Source of the DNA: Flavobacteriales bacterium
Lineage (GTDB): Bacteria > Bacteroidota > Bacteroidia > Flavobacteriales_D > Sanyastnellaceae
Direction of reading: 5' to 3'
Length of the DNA stretch: 5,432 bases
Assembly: GCA_027488055.1 (NCBI GenBank)
Contig: JAIYCK010000039.1
Span: 1-5,432 of the forward strand
In this document: piece after piece, positions 1-5,432 of the stretch
Numbering within the stretch: position 1 is the first letter of the stretch
Layout of the letters: every line of letters starts with the position of its first letter
The notes under the pieces: generated by a model
What the model was told of the DNA's origin: nothing
What the model saw: the letters and a program-made list of their open reading frames with translations, nothing else
The model's database searches: none
Translations under genes and position numbers: made by a program

Positions 1-2
1 TC

Positions 3-3000
3 AACAATCAGCAAGGTCTTGAAATGTCCACAGACATTTGTCTTTCAGCGGGCTGTTACACGCTCACAATGATCGATCAATACGGTGACGGACAAGGCTT
101 CACCAATGGAAGCTACGCATTGCACAATTCAGATGGCACGGTCCTCGGAGAAGGTGCAGGCAACTGGGGTGCCGACAACATTCACAACTTCTGTTTGGAA
201 GATCTGACACCAGTGGGCTCTGCTCCTGTCGCATCATTCAGCATTCAAGACAACAGTGTCTGCCGAAATACGCAGGTGGATTTCACCAATACGAGCACCA
301 ATACACCCACGACATACAGTTGGACATTCGAGGGCGGCACGCCTGCGACCAGCACACAAGCCAGTCCACAAAATGTAGTTTGGGCTACCAGTGGCACTTA
401 CGATATCACTTTGATCGCCACCAATCAATATGGCTCTCACACATATGTATGCGCCGATTGCATGACTGTTTTTGCAAGCAGCACGGTTACTCTAACCGCC
501 AACAATCCACTTTGTTCCACTGGTAACACCGGAAGCATCGTGAGCAATGTGGTGGGCACAAGTCCGTATGTGTTTGCATGGAGCAATAGCGGCACAGGTA
601 CGAGCATCACCAATTTGGCTGCTGGCAATTACAATGTCACAGTAACCGATGGCAATGGCTGTACTTCCACAGCAAGCGCTGCACTCACTGTTCCTGCCGC
701 ATTGGCGATTACAGGTGCAGTCACACAACCGACCTGTACAAGTAGCAGTGGATCGATCACCGTCTCCGCAACAGGAGGCACTGGAACACGCACATTCAGC
801 TGGAGCAATGGAGCATCTGGCAGCACGCTGAGCAACCTTTCTGCTGGCACCTACACTGCCACGGTAACAGACGCCAATGGCTGCACTGCATCGATGAGTT
901 TCACTGTCAATAGCATTTCTGGAATTTCGATTTCAGGTACGATCACCCCTATTTCATGTGCATCCTTCACAAATGGAGCGATCTCAGTTGTCGCTACAGG
1001 TGGAATCGGAAATAAGACTTTCACTTGGAGCAACGGTGCATCCGGCGCAAGCATATCAAATCTTTCCGCTGGAAATTATGTGGTCACTGCAACAGATGCA
1101 GCAGGCTGCACGGCCACAAATACATTCACACTGGTGGCACCCGCAGCGATTACTTTAACAAGTAACATCGTGCATGCTACTTGTCATGGAGGTACTAACG
1201 GAAGCATCAGCGTCACAGCCACAGGTGGAACAGGCAACAAATCGTATAGTTGGAGCAATGGAATGACAGGATCCAGCATTTCAAATCTCGCTGCTGGGAT
1301 CTACAATCTAACTGTGACGGATGCCAATGGCTGTATCAAGTTGCAATCTTTCACTGTAAACCAACCGCAACCTTTGGTGACAAACCTTACCGAATTTGAT
1401 ATTGCTTGCAGCGACGAATTTGGCTCCGCGATGATGGCACCTTCAGGAGGCACTGCACCATACAGTTATGCATGGAGTGCGGGTGGCAACACAGCTGCCA
1501 TCAGTGCGTTGTCAGTTGGAGAATACACAGGCACTGTGACCGATGCCAATGGTTGCGCTGCATCTGCGTCTTTCACCATCACTGCAAGTTCTGCTTTATC
1601 GGTTGCGATTAGCAAAATGGATATTTCATGTCATGGAGCAGCAGATGGAAGTGCGATTGCATTGTCCAATGGCGGCACAGGTATTTATACCTACGAATGG
1701 AACAACGGCGCAACTGCTGCCAATATTCTAAACTTGCAAGTAGGAACAATTGGTGTCATCGTAACTGATAGCAACGGTTGTCAAGGCACAGCCACCGCAG
1801 TGATTACAGAACCAGAATTGTTGAGTGTGGCTATTTTCAAGCAAGACGAACAATGCTTTGGAATGCACAACGGAAGTGCCACAGCTACTGCATTGGGTGG
1901 AAGTGCCCCTTACACCTTCACTTGGTCGAATGGCGAAAACGCTTCCACTATGATCGGATTAACGGGCGGTACTTACAATCTAATCGTGGCCGATGCCAAC
2001 GGTTGTATGGTGAGCGAATCCATCTTGATTGAATCTGCCGAACTCATGATTGCGAGTACCATGTTGCTATCAGAAGAAACATGTGATGGCAATGACGGCG
2101 CTGCCTTGTTGGTGATTGAAGGCGGAAGCCCCGGTTATTTCACCTCATGGAGCAATGGTACTTCAGAGATGCTACTAGAAGGAGTATCTGCTGGTACCTA
2201 TATGTGGAATACCACTGATATCAATGGTTGCACAATCAACGGTCAGGTAAATATCCCATACGATTGCGTCATCGAAATTGCGCCTACCCAACTCACGGAT
2301 GAGTATTGCAATGCCGTTGATGTGGCCATCAATCAAATCATCTACTGCAACGAAGTAGCGGGTGCAGAAATGTATGAGTGGCGCTTTATCAACTCAGCAG
2401 GATCGATTGTATCAGATGAATATACTCTTGGTACTGCATTTTATACCTCTCAGATCCCTGGAGTGGTAGCAGGTAGTTATTACGCTGTGATGGTAAAAGC
2501 TTTGGTAGCGGGCGAATGGGGACCTTTTGGCGCCACTTGTGGATTGACTATCGCTGGTGAATCGGAAGTTGTATTGCCTGGATTGATTGAAGAAGATTGT
2601 GGATCCATCATTACTGAATGGGGTCACATCATTCATTCCAACATCGTACCCAACGCCATCAATTACCAATGGCATCTCACTGGTCCGAATTATGATTGGA
2701 CGACTTACACAACAGTTCCACTTTTGGTCATCGAATCAGCGATGCAATTGGAGTTGGGCATCACCTACTTCCTAGAAATGCGTTGTGCAATGGGCGACAA
2801 CACCTTCACCGACTGGGGTCCAAGTTGTTCGATCACTATAGAAGTAGTGGGTGACGTGGATGACCTATATGCAGACGCAGGTATTGTCAATGTGTATCCG
2901 AATCCAAGCAATGGAGAGGTGATCTACTTCAATATCCCAAACAATACGATCGTAAAAGACATTGCATTGTTTGGCATGAATGGACAAATCGTGCAACGCT

Positions 3001-3137
3001 TCGATACTGCGCTTGATAGCAAAAATGGGACTGTGCAAGAATTGCGATTCAGCCGAACCTTGCCGACGGCCATCTACATACTCCGTTATGAGTTCAATGG
3101 CATATTGAACGAAGAAAAGCTTATGGTGCAGCAATAA
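3..3137 (+). CDS. Large T9SS-exported surface protein with PKD domain and eight SprB repeats (5' end missing)
   Basis: The reading frame is open to the left edge, so the first in-frame ATG (24) is not a credible start; signal peptide and N-terminal domains lie outside. About 1,044 residues are visible. Numbered from that ATG: residues 1-60 are the tail of a Cys-rich module (CLSAGCYTLTMIDQYGDG); 66-151 a PKD-like domain (YSWTFEGGTPATST, then GTYDITLIATNQYGS); 154-748 eight SprB-type repeats (WSNG, NLSAGTY, VTDANGC); 749-943 two related modules ending WGPFGATC and WGPSC; 948-1037 a type A T9SS sorting domain (VYPNPSNG). In this family the C-terminal domain directs passage through the outer membrane and is normally removed, with the protein released or anchored to surface LPS. 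SprB repeats are known from the gliding adhesin SprB, so an adhesive or surface-layer role is plausible, but the missing N-terminus could hold an enzyme. A strong terminator follows at 3217. The domain calls are firm; the biological function is unknown. Confidence 0.93.
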   Translation, partial: NNQQGLEMSTDICLSAGCYTLTMIDQYGDGQGFTNGSYALHNSDGTVLGEGAGNWGADNIHNFCLEDLTPVGSAPVASFSIQDNSVCRNTQVDFTNTSTNTPTTYSWTFEGGTPATSTQASPQNVVWATSGTYDITLIATNQYGSHTYVCADCMTVFASSTVTLTANNPLCSTGNTGSIVSNVVGTSPYVFAWSNSGTGTSITNLAAGNYNVTVTDGNGCTSTASAALTVPAALAITGAVTQPTCTSSSGSITVSATGGTGTRTFSWSNGASGSTLSNLSAGTYTATVTDANGCTASMSFTVNSISGISISGTITPISCASFTNGAISVVATGGIGNKTFTWSNGASGASISNLSAGNYVVTATDAAGCTATNTFTLVAPAAITLTSNIVHATCHGGTNGSISVTATGGTGNKSYSWSNGMTGSSISNLAAGIYNLTVTDANGCIKLQSFTVNQPQPLVTNLTEFDIACSDEFGSAMMAPSGGTAPYSYAWSAGGNTAAISALSVGEYTGTVTDANGCAASASFTITASSALSVAISKMDISCHGAADGSAIALSNGGTGIYTYEWNNGATAANILNLQVGTIGVIVTDSNGCQGTATAVITEPELLSVAIFKQDEQCFGMHNGSATATALGGSAPYTFTWSNGENASTMIGLTGGTYNLIVADANGCMVSESILIESAELMIASTMLLSEETCDGNDGAALLVIEGGSPGYFTSWSNGTSEMLLEGVSAGTYMWNTTDINGCTINGQVNIPYDCVIEIAPTQLTDEYCNAVDVAINQIIYCNEVAGAEMYEWRFINSAGSIVSDEYTLGTAFYTSQIPGVVAGSYYAVMVKALVAGEWGPFGATCGLTIAGESEVVLPGLIEEDCGSIITEWGHIIHSNIVPNAINYQWHLTGPNYDWTTYTTVPLLVIESAMQLELGITYFLEMRCAMGDNTFTDWGPSCSITIEVVGDVDDLYADAGIVNVYPNPSNGEVIYFNIPNNTIVKDIALFGMNGQIVQRFDTALDSKNGTVQELRFSRTLPTAIYILRYEFNGILNEEKLMVQQ
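219..476 (+). other. PKD-like domain within the surface protein
   Basis: Residues 66-151 (numbered from the ATG at 24) run from SAPVASFSI to CMTVFA. They show the usual order of a Bacteroidota PKD domain: VASF, then VDFTNTST, YSWTFEGGTPATST, and GTYDITLIATNQYGS. The canonical WDFGDG motif appears here as WTFEGG, a common variant. PKD domains are Ig-like beta-sandwich spacers in extracellular proteins. Three Cys (80, 143, 146) fall in or at the end of it. Confidence 0.85.
483..2267 (+). repeat. Eight tandem SprB-type repeats, period 74-76 codons
   Basis: Eight head-to-tail units begin near residues 154, 227, 300, 376, 451, 524, 600 and 675 (numbered from the ATG at 24). Each has a first Cys, a Gly-rich strand (ATGGTG), WSNG or a variant, a 'NLSAG-x-Y' turn and a closing 'TDANGC'. 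First Cys: 164, 238, 312, 387, 462, 536, 611, 687. Second Cys: 213, 287, 362, 437, 511, 586, 661, 736, always 49 or 50 residues later. This suggests one disulfide per unit. At DNA level the copies share short blocks (tggagcaatgg at 801, 1251 and 2148) but differ at many synonymous sites, so these are old duplications rather than recent slippage. Units 2-4 resemble one another most; units 5-8 are more diverged, and the last has the weakest match (TYMWNTTDINGC). Confidence 0.9.
2268..2852 (+). repeat. Tandem pair of related beta-sandwich-like modules
   Basis: Residues 749-845 and 846-943 (numbered from the ATG at 24) align with an offset of 96-97: C762 with C859, MYEWRF with NYQWHL, GSYYAVMVKA with GITYFLEMRC, and WGPFGATCGLTI with WGPSCSITI. 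The ending 'W-G-x-x-C' with a preceding 'G-x-Y' strand is typical of fibronectin III-like modules placed just before T9SS sorting domains in Bacteroidota proteins. No family name can be given from sequence alone. The outer Cys pair is conserved between copies, but the third Cys differs: C775 in the first becomes S872, while C921 in the second aligns with Ala826. Confidence 0.65.
2865..3134 (+). other. T9SS type A C-terminal sorting domain
   Basis: The last 90 residues start after a short acidic linker (DVDDLYADAG). They follow the type A pattern: VNVYPNPSNG, a hydrophobic strand (IALFGMNGQIV), then LPTAIYILRY and a C-terminal EKLMVQQ. In characterised relatives this domain targets cargo to the type IX translocon and is cleaved by the sortase PorU. 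The usual 'SGIY' before the final strands appears here as TAIY. Confidence 0.92.
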
Positions 3138-3192
3138 GCGACTCGCCTGTCACCCTCAGGAATGAGCCTTTGCACTTAATGAGAAGGGTGGA

Positions 3193-3209
3193 GACCAAGT
3201 TTCTTGGTC
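3193..3209 (+). other. Perfect 7-bp hairpin just upstream of the terminator
   Basis: GACCAAG (3193-3199) and CTTGGTC (3203-3209) are exact reverse complements around a TTT loop. The hairpin has no T-run after it and ends 7 nt before the terminator stem. It sits in the 3' untranslated part of the surface-protein transcript, where it could protect the RNA 3' end or be incidental. Confidence 0.45.
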
Positions 3210-3216
3210 GTAGTAG

Positions 3217-3247
3217 AAAGCCCGCTGTCTTCGGATGGCGGGCTTTT
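3217..3247 (+). terminator. Intrinsic terminator with UUCG tetraloop
   Basis: AAAGCCCGC (3217-3225) pairs with GCGGGCTTT (3238-3246). The pairing continues inward through two G-U wobbles, U-A and C-G to a UUCG loop (3230-3233), giving a continuous 13-bp stem. It is followed by a short T-run (3244-3247). It lies 80 nt after the surface-protein stop codon and points with it. On the minus strand the stem is followed by TTTCTACTAC, a poorer U-tract, so it probably terminates mainly plus-strand transcription, with some effect on the convergent genes. Confidence 0.85.
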
Positions 3248-3258
3248 GAATTGATAGA

Positions 3259-3294
3259 TCTGAGCGAATCGACAATCAGACTGCAGCGCTCAGA
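3259..3294. repeat. 8-bp inverted repeat with 20-nt spacer
   Basis: TCTGAGCG (3259-3266) and CGCTCAGA (3287-3294) are exact reverse complements. The right arm overlaps a second possible hairpin, CAGCG (3284-3288) with CGCTG (3295-3299). Neither has a following T-run on either strand, so a terminator call is not supported; on the minus strand a 7-T run lies before the hairpins, directly after the stop codon of the small basic-protein gene. Role unknown. Confidence 0.3.
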
Positions 3295-3306
3295 CGCTGA
3301 AAAAAA

Positions 3307-3624
3307 TCAATCATCAGCACGACGCACCTCCCTTCGAAATCGGCGGTTCTGTCGTTTCATTTTATTGTGCTCATGGTCACTGACATGTCCATTGCGGGTG
3401 GCTCTCCTTTGCGTTTTGTGATATCTCTCCTCTTTCTCGCGCAACTCTTCCGATTCCGTTTTATCGATCTTACCCTCTTTCTTTAGTTCCTCCAGTTTCT
3501 GTTCTGTTCGATCGTGCTTGCGCTGCTGTCGGCGTTGGCTTCTTTGCGCGCTGCAGGTGTGATGGAAGAATAAAAACAGGATCACACTGACTGCTGCAAT
3601 TGTATTTCTTTTGATGTGATTCAT
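3307..3624 (-). CDS. Small exported, highly charged basic protein of unknown function
   Basis: The 105-residue product opens with a clear signal peptide: MNHIKR, a hydrophobic core (about residues 9-20) and a signal peptidase I-type site CSA|Q at 26/27. The HHTC context is not a lipobox. The mature part (79 residues) has about 27 Lys/Arg and 17 Asp/Glu, no Cys or Trp, and few hydrophobics. It holds two pseudo-repeats 28 residues apart: EGKIDKTESEELREKE (50-65) and NGHVSDHEHNKMKRQN (78-93). Each has the form 'G-hydrophobic-x-x-x-E-x-x-x-L/M' flanked by basic helices. This resembles an uncharacterised family of small periplasmic proteins with '(D/N)GHVTPRERARL'-like segments, recalled from memory rather than searched. 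ATG at 3624 is the only reasonable start; no Shine-Dalgarno is seen. The gene lies 114 nt after fdhD on the same strand, but no functional link is evident. It could bind nucleic acid, LPS or acidic polymers; this is speculation. Confidence 0.75.
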   Translation of the reverse strand: MNHIKRNTIAAVSVILFLFFHHTCSAQRSQRRQQRKHDRTEQKLEELKKEGKIDKTESEELREKEERYHKTQRRATRNGHVSDHEHNKMKRQNRRFRREVRRADD

Positions 3625-3738
3625 TTAAGATTGACTTATTAATTTTAAATGTCTATTCCATAGATCGTGCAAAAAATTTCATTTGCGGTCGCTCTTTCAT
3701 TTCGAAATATGTAAATGGAAATTCATCCCTTCTTTGCT
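3625..3738 (-). other. AT-rich gap between fdhD and the small basic-protein gene
   Basis: These 114 nt hold no convincing gene or terminator. The part next to the downstream start is AT-rich (TTTAAAATTAATAAG on the minus strand) and could hold a promoter, but no good Bacteroidota TAnnTTTG element is present. A perfect 10-bp palindrome, ATTTCGAAAT, lies at 3699-3708. Whether the small gene is read through from fdhD or has its own promoter cannot be decided from sequence. Confidence 0.4.
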
Positions 3739-4512
3739 TCATGCATATCGCGTCATTCTGTTTTCGCGGCAAAACCCATACAGACGTATACCCAATTCCT
3801 TGCAATAGTCCACAGCCAGACTCGAAGGCGCGCTGACCGCTGCCAAATGAGGAATCCCGGCGGCAAAGCACTTGTATACGATTTCATAGGATACACGACC
3901 ACTCACAGTAAGCAAGCGCGCCGAAGTCAACTGATCGGAGAACAAGAGTGACCCGATTGTCTTGTCCACTGCGTTGTGTCGACCGATGTCCTCGCCCATG
4001 CTCAACAACTTTCCATTGGTATCAAAAGCGGCAGCACCGTGGCAACCACCAGAAGTGAGATACGCATTTTGGATTTGTGCCATGGACTGCATGGCTTCCC
4101 ACACCCGTTCCGGTGTAAATTCATGGTGTGCATCTAAATGACCCTCCACGATCGGTAATTCAGTGGTGCCGCAAATTCCACAACTCGATGAGGACAGCAT
4201 TGTTCGCTTGGTCAATACCTCCCGATTCAATTGTTCGGTCGGTATGTTAAACCAGATCTGATCGATATGGTCGAACCGATTTTCAGATACCATTCTAAAG
4301 GTCGGTATCTCAGGTGTTCTATAGACTCCTTCGGTGAAGAGCATGCCACACGCAAGCATGAGCTCGTCACCAGGTGTCTGCATGGTCAAACTAAAAATCT
4401 CTTGATTGATATAGATACTCAAAGGATGCTCAATGGTCAAAGCATCAAGGACAGTTTGCACTTGTCCTGATCGCCATTGCAATCCTTCATAGGCTCTAAT
4501 TTTATTTTGCAT
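3739..4512 (-). CDS. fdhD: FdhD, formate dehydrogenase accessory sulfurtransferase
   Basis: FdhD passes sulfur from a cysteine desulfurase (IscS in E. coli) to the bis-molybdopterin guanine dinucleotide cofactor, a step required for formate dehydrogenase activity; it acts in the cytoplasm. The 257-residue product is full length for the family (E. coli about 277). Visible signatures are TPGDELMLACGMLFTEGVY (47-64), the Cys pair in SSCGICG (C111 and C114, matching the essential C121-x-x-C124 of E. coli), SGGCHGAAAF (154-163), EDIGRHNAVDK (174-184), SGRVSYE (204-210) and APSSLAVDYCKELGI (228-242). All key motifs are intact. The ATG at 4512 starts 3 nt after the stop of the upstream fhs (TAG GTC ATG), which argues for one transcript and translational coupling; only a weak AGG precedes it. 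No formate dehydrogenase gene is seen, so the client enzyme must lie elsewhere. Confidence 0.97.
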   Translation of the reverse strand: MQNKIRAYEGLQWRSGQVQTVLDALTIEHPLSIYINQEIFSLTMQTPGDELMLACGMLFTEGVYRTPEIPTFRMVSENRFDHIDQIWFNIPTEQLNREVLTKRTMLSSSSCGICGTTELPIVEGHLDAHHEFTPERVWEAMQSMAQIQNAYLTSGGCHGAAAFDTNGKLLSMGEDIGRHNAVDKTIGSLLFSDQLTSARLLTVSGRVSYEIVYKCFAAGIPHLAAVSAPSSLAVDYCKELGIRLYGFCRENRMTRYA

Positions 4513-4515
4513 GAC

Positions 4516-5432
4516 CTACGAAAGTCCATTAATGACACCTTGATTGTCGATGTCCATGCCTTCGCTCGCAGGCACTACAGGTAGTCCTGGCATGCGCATG
4601 ATGTCGCCCAAAATGGGTATGATGAAACCAGCGCCGACTGCAAATTCAAATTCACGCACTGTCACTGTGAATCCTTTGGGTCTGCCAATTTTACTTTCAT
4701 CATCACTGAAACTCTTTTGTGTTTTGGCCATGCAAATAGGAAGCTCGCTGAGTCCCAATCGATCGATGATGCGCAAATCGGTTTCGGCATCTTTGGTGTA
4801 TTGAACTCCATCGGCGCCATAAATTTCTTTTGCAATCTTTTCGATTTTGTTCTTGACGGTATCCTTCCAATCGTACAACGGCTGAAATTTATTGGTGCCC
4901 TTTTCAATTTCGTTGACTACGGCTGTAGCCAAATCACGCATGCCCTCGCCACCTTGGGCAAAGCCGCGAGCGACCACCGCTTCCACTCCAAGCGTTTTAC
5001 ATTGTGAAATGACAAAGTCAATTTCCTCTTGGGTATCCGTGGGGAAATGGTTGATGGCCACAGTCGGATTGATGCCAAACTTTTTGCAGTTTTCGATGTG
5101 TTTGGCCAAGTTTTCAAAACCATTGGTCACACGTTCCATCGAAGCAGTGTTGTACTCTTCCTTTTTGGCACCGCCATGGTGACGAAGCGCACGGATGGTC
5201 GCAACCAAAACGATAGCGTCTGGAGCTAGATCACCATATCCACACTTGATGTCCATGAATTTTTCAGCACCTAGATCGGCTCCAAAACCCGCTTCAGTGA
5301 CCACATAATCGGCCAAAGAAAGACCTGTTTTGGTAGCTATGATCGTATTGGTGCCCTGCGCGATATTGGCAAAAGGTCCACCGTGGATAATCGCGGGATT
5401 GCCTTCTAGCGTTTGAACTAAATTGGGAAGAA
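4516..5432 (-). CDS. fhs: Formate-tetrahydrofolate ligase, C-terminal part (5' end outside window)
   Basis: Fhs catalyses formate + ATP + tetrahydrofolate to 10-formyl-THF + ADP + phosphate in the cytoplasm, feeding purine synthesis, formyl-Met-tRNA and serine/glycine interconversion. The frame runs off the right edge; 304 codons are visible of the usual 550-560, so the ATP-binding P-loop region is absent from the window, not necessarily from the gene. Numbered from the right edge, family blocks include HGGPFANIAQGTN (16-28), DYVVTEAGFGADLGAEKF (41-58), VATIRALRHHGG (76-87, the second Fhs signature with Arg where Lys or Asn is usual), LPICMAKTQKSFSDD (230-244) and GDIMRMPGLPVVPA (275-288). 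'NIAQGTN' replaces the 'NIAHGCN' of the clostridial enzyme. The C-terminus (GVINGLS) is intact. An internal TTG at 5316 is not the start, since conserved family sequence continues upstream. fdhD follows after 3 nt. Confidence 0.97.
   Translation of the reverse strand, partial: LPNLVQTLEGNPAIIHGGPFANIAQGTNTIIATKTGLSLADYVVTEAGFGADLGAEKFMDIKCGYGDLAPDAIVLVATIRALRHHGGAKKEEYNTASMERVTNGFENLAKHIENCKKFGINPTVAINHFPTDTQEEIDFVISQCKTLGVEAVVARGFAQGGEGMRDLATAVVNEIEKGTNKFQPLYDWKDTVKNKIEKIAKEIYGADGVQYTKDAETDLRIIDRLGLSELPICMAKTQKSFSDDESKIGRPKGFTVTVREFEFAVGAGFIIPILGDIMRMPGLPVVPASEGMDIDNQGVINGLS

Noticed and set aside
437..1054. Three end-to-end open frames on the minus strand (437-628, 629-850, 851-1054) with similar hydrophobic products (APLLQ shared)
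   Set aside because: They are antisense shadows of SprB repeats. Their boundaries fall at the same codons of the conserved 'AGNY/AGTY' turn, whose complement gives a stop (TAA or TAG) next to a TTG or GTG, so the periodicity is inherited from the coding strand.
483..2267. Tandem array considered as CRISPR or non-coding satellite
   Set aside because: Units are about 222-228 nt, diverged, in frame, without identical short repeats and spacers, and encode a known protein repeat family.
3126..3190. Nested pairing after the surface-protein stop: GTGCA/TGCAC and CACCCT/AGGGTG around a small CTCA-GGAA-TGAG hairpin
   Set aside because: Stems are only 4-6 bp with large loops and partly inside the coding end; competing pairings exist, so no structured RNA is claimed.
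3170..3421. Plus-strand open frame of 83 codons
   Set aside because: It runs through the terminator hairpin and then antisense to the small exported protein; the product has no recognisable feature.
3625..3675. Possible promoter for the small basic-protein gene: TTG about 22 nt upstream of TAAAATTA on the minus strand
   Set aside because: The match to the Bacteroidota TAnnTTTG element is poor (two of the last four bases) in an AT-rich stretch where such matches arise by chance.
3653..3871. Minus-strand open frame overlapping the end of fdhD and running into the gap
   Set aside because: Most of it is fdhD in another frame. The tail in the gap (MKERPQMKFFARSME) is too short and has no supporting context.
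4717..5182. Overlapping plus-strand open frames of about 96 codons inside fhs
   Set aside because: They lie opposite a strongly conserved fhs coding region, have no start context and give low-complexity products typical of antisense frames.
5314..5316. TTG at 5316 as the start of fhs
   Set aside because: Conserved Fhs sequence (HGGPFANIAQGTN and more) continues upstream in the same frame to the window edge, so the codon is an internal Leu.

Overview
The window looks like chromosomal DNA from a member of the Bacteroidota. The strongest clue is the left-hand gene, which ends in a type IX secretion (T9SS) type A sorting domain with the usual 'YPNPSNG' opening and carries a run of SprB-type repeats; both are hallmarks of that phylum. 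Shine-Dalgarno sequences are weak or absent at the starts that can be seen, which also fits. The genus cannot be read from the sequence.

Layout. (1) About 1-3137, plus strand: the 3' part of a very large secreted or surface protein gene, open at the left edge. In order it encodes the end of a Cys-rich 'GDG' module, a PKD-like domain, eight SprB repeats of 74-76 residues, a pair of related beta-sandwich-like modules and the T9SS sorting domain. (2) 3138-3306: convergent intergenic region with a small hairpin, a strong intrinsic terminator with a UUCG loop for the plus-strand gene, and a long-loop inverted repeat. (3) 3307-3624, minus strand: a small exported, highly charged basic protein with two 'G-hydrophobic-x-x-x-E' helix-loop-helix pseudo-repeats, of unknown function. 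(4) 3739-4512, minus strand: fdhD, the sulfurtransferase that matures formate dehydrogenase. (5) 4516-5432, minus strand: the C-terminal half of fhs (formate-tetrahydrofolate ligase), open at the right edge.

How the genes work together. fhs and fdhD are separated by only 3 nt and are very probably one transcript read right to left. Both concern formate: Fhs charges it onto tetrahydrofolate to make 10-formyl-THF, and FdhD is needed for a Mo/W formate dehydrogenase to become active. No formate dehydrogenase gene lies in the window. The small basic-protein gene follows 114 nt downstream on the same strand and may or may not share the transcript. The surface-protein gene is convergent and unrelated in function.

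I see no CRISPR array, tRNA, rRNA, transposase or phage gene, and no convincing sign of a novel defence or mobile system. The less ordinary points are the formate gene pair, the small charged exported protein, and the architecture of the repeat protein.
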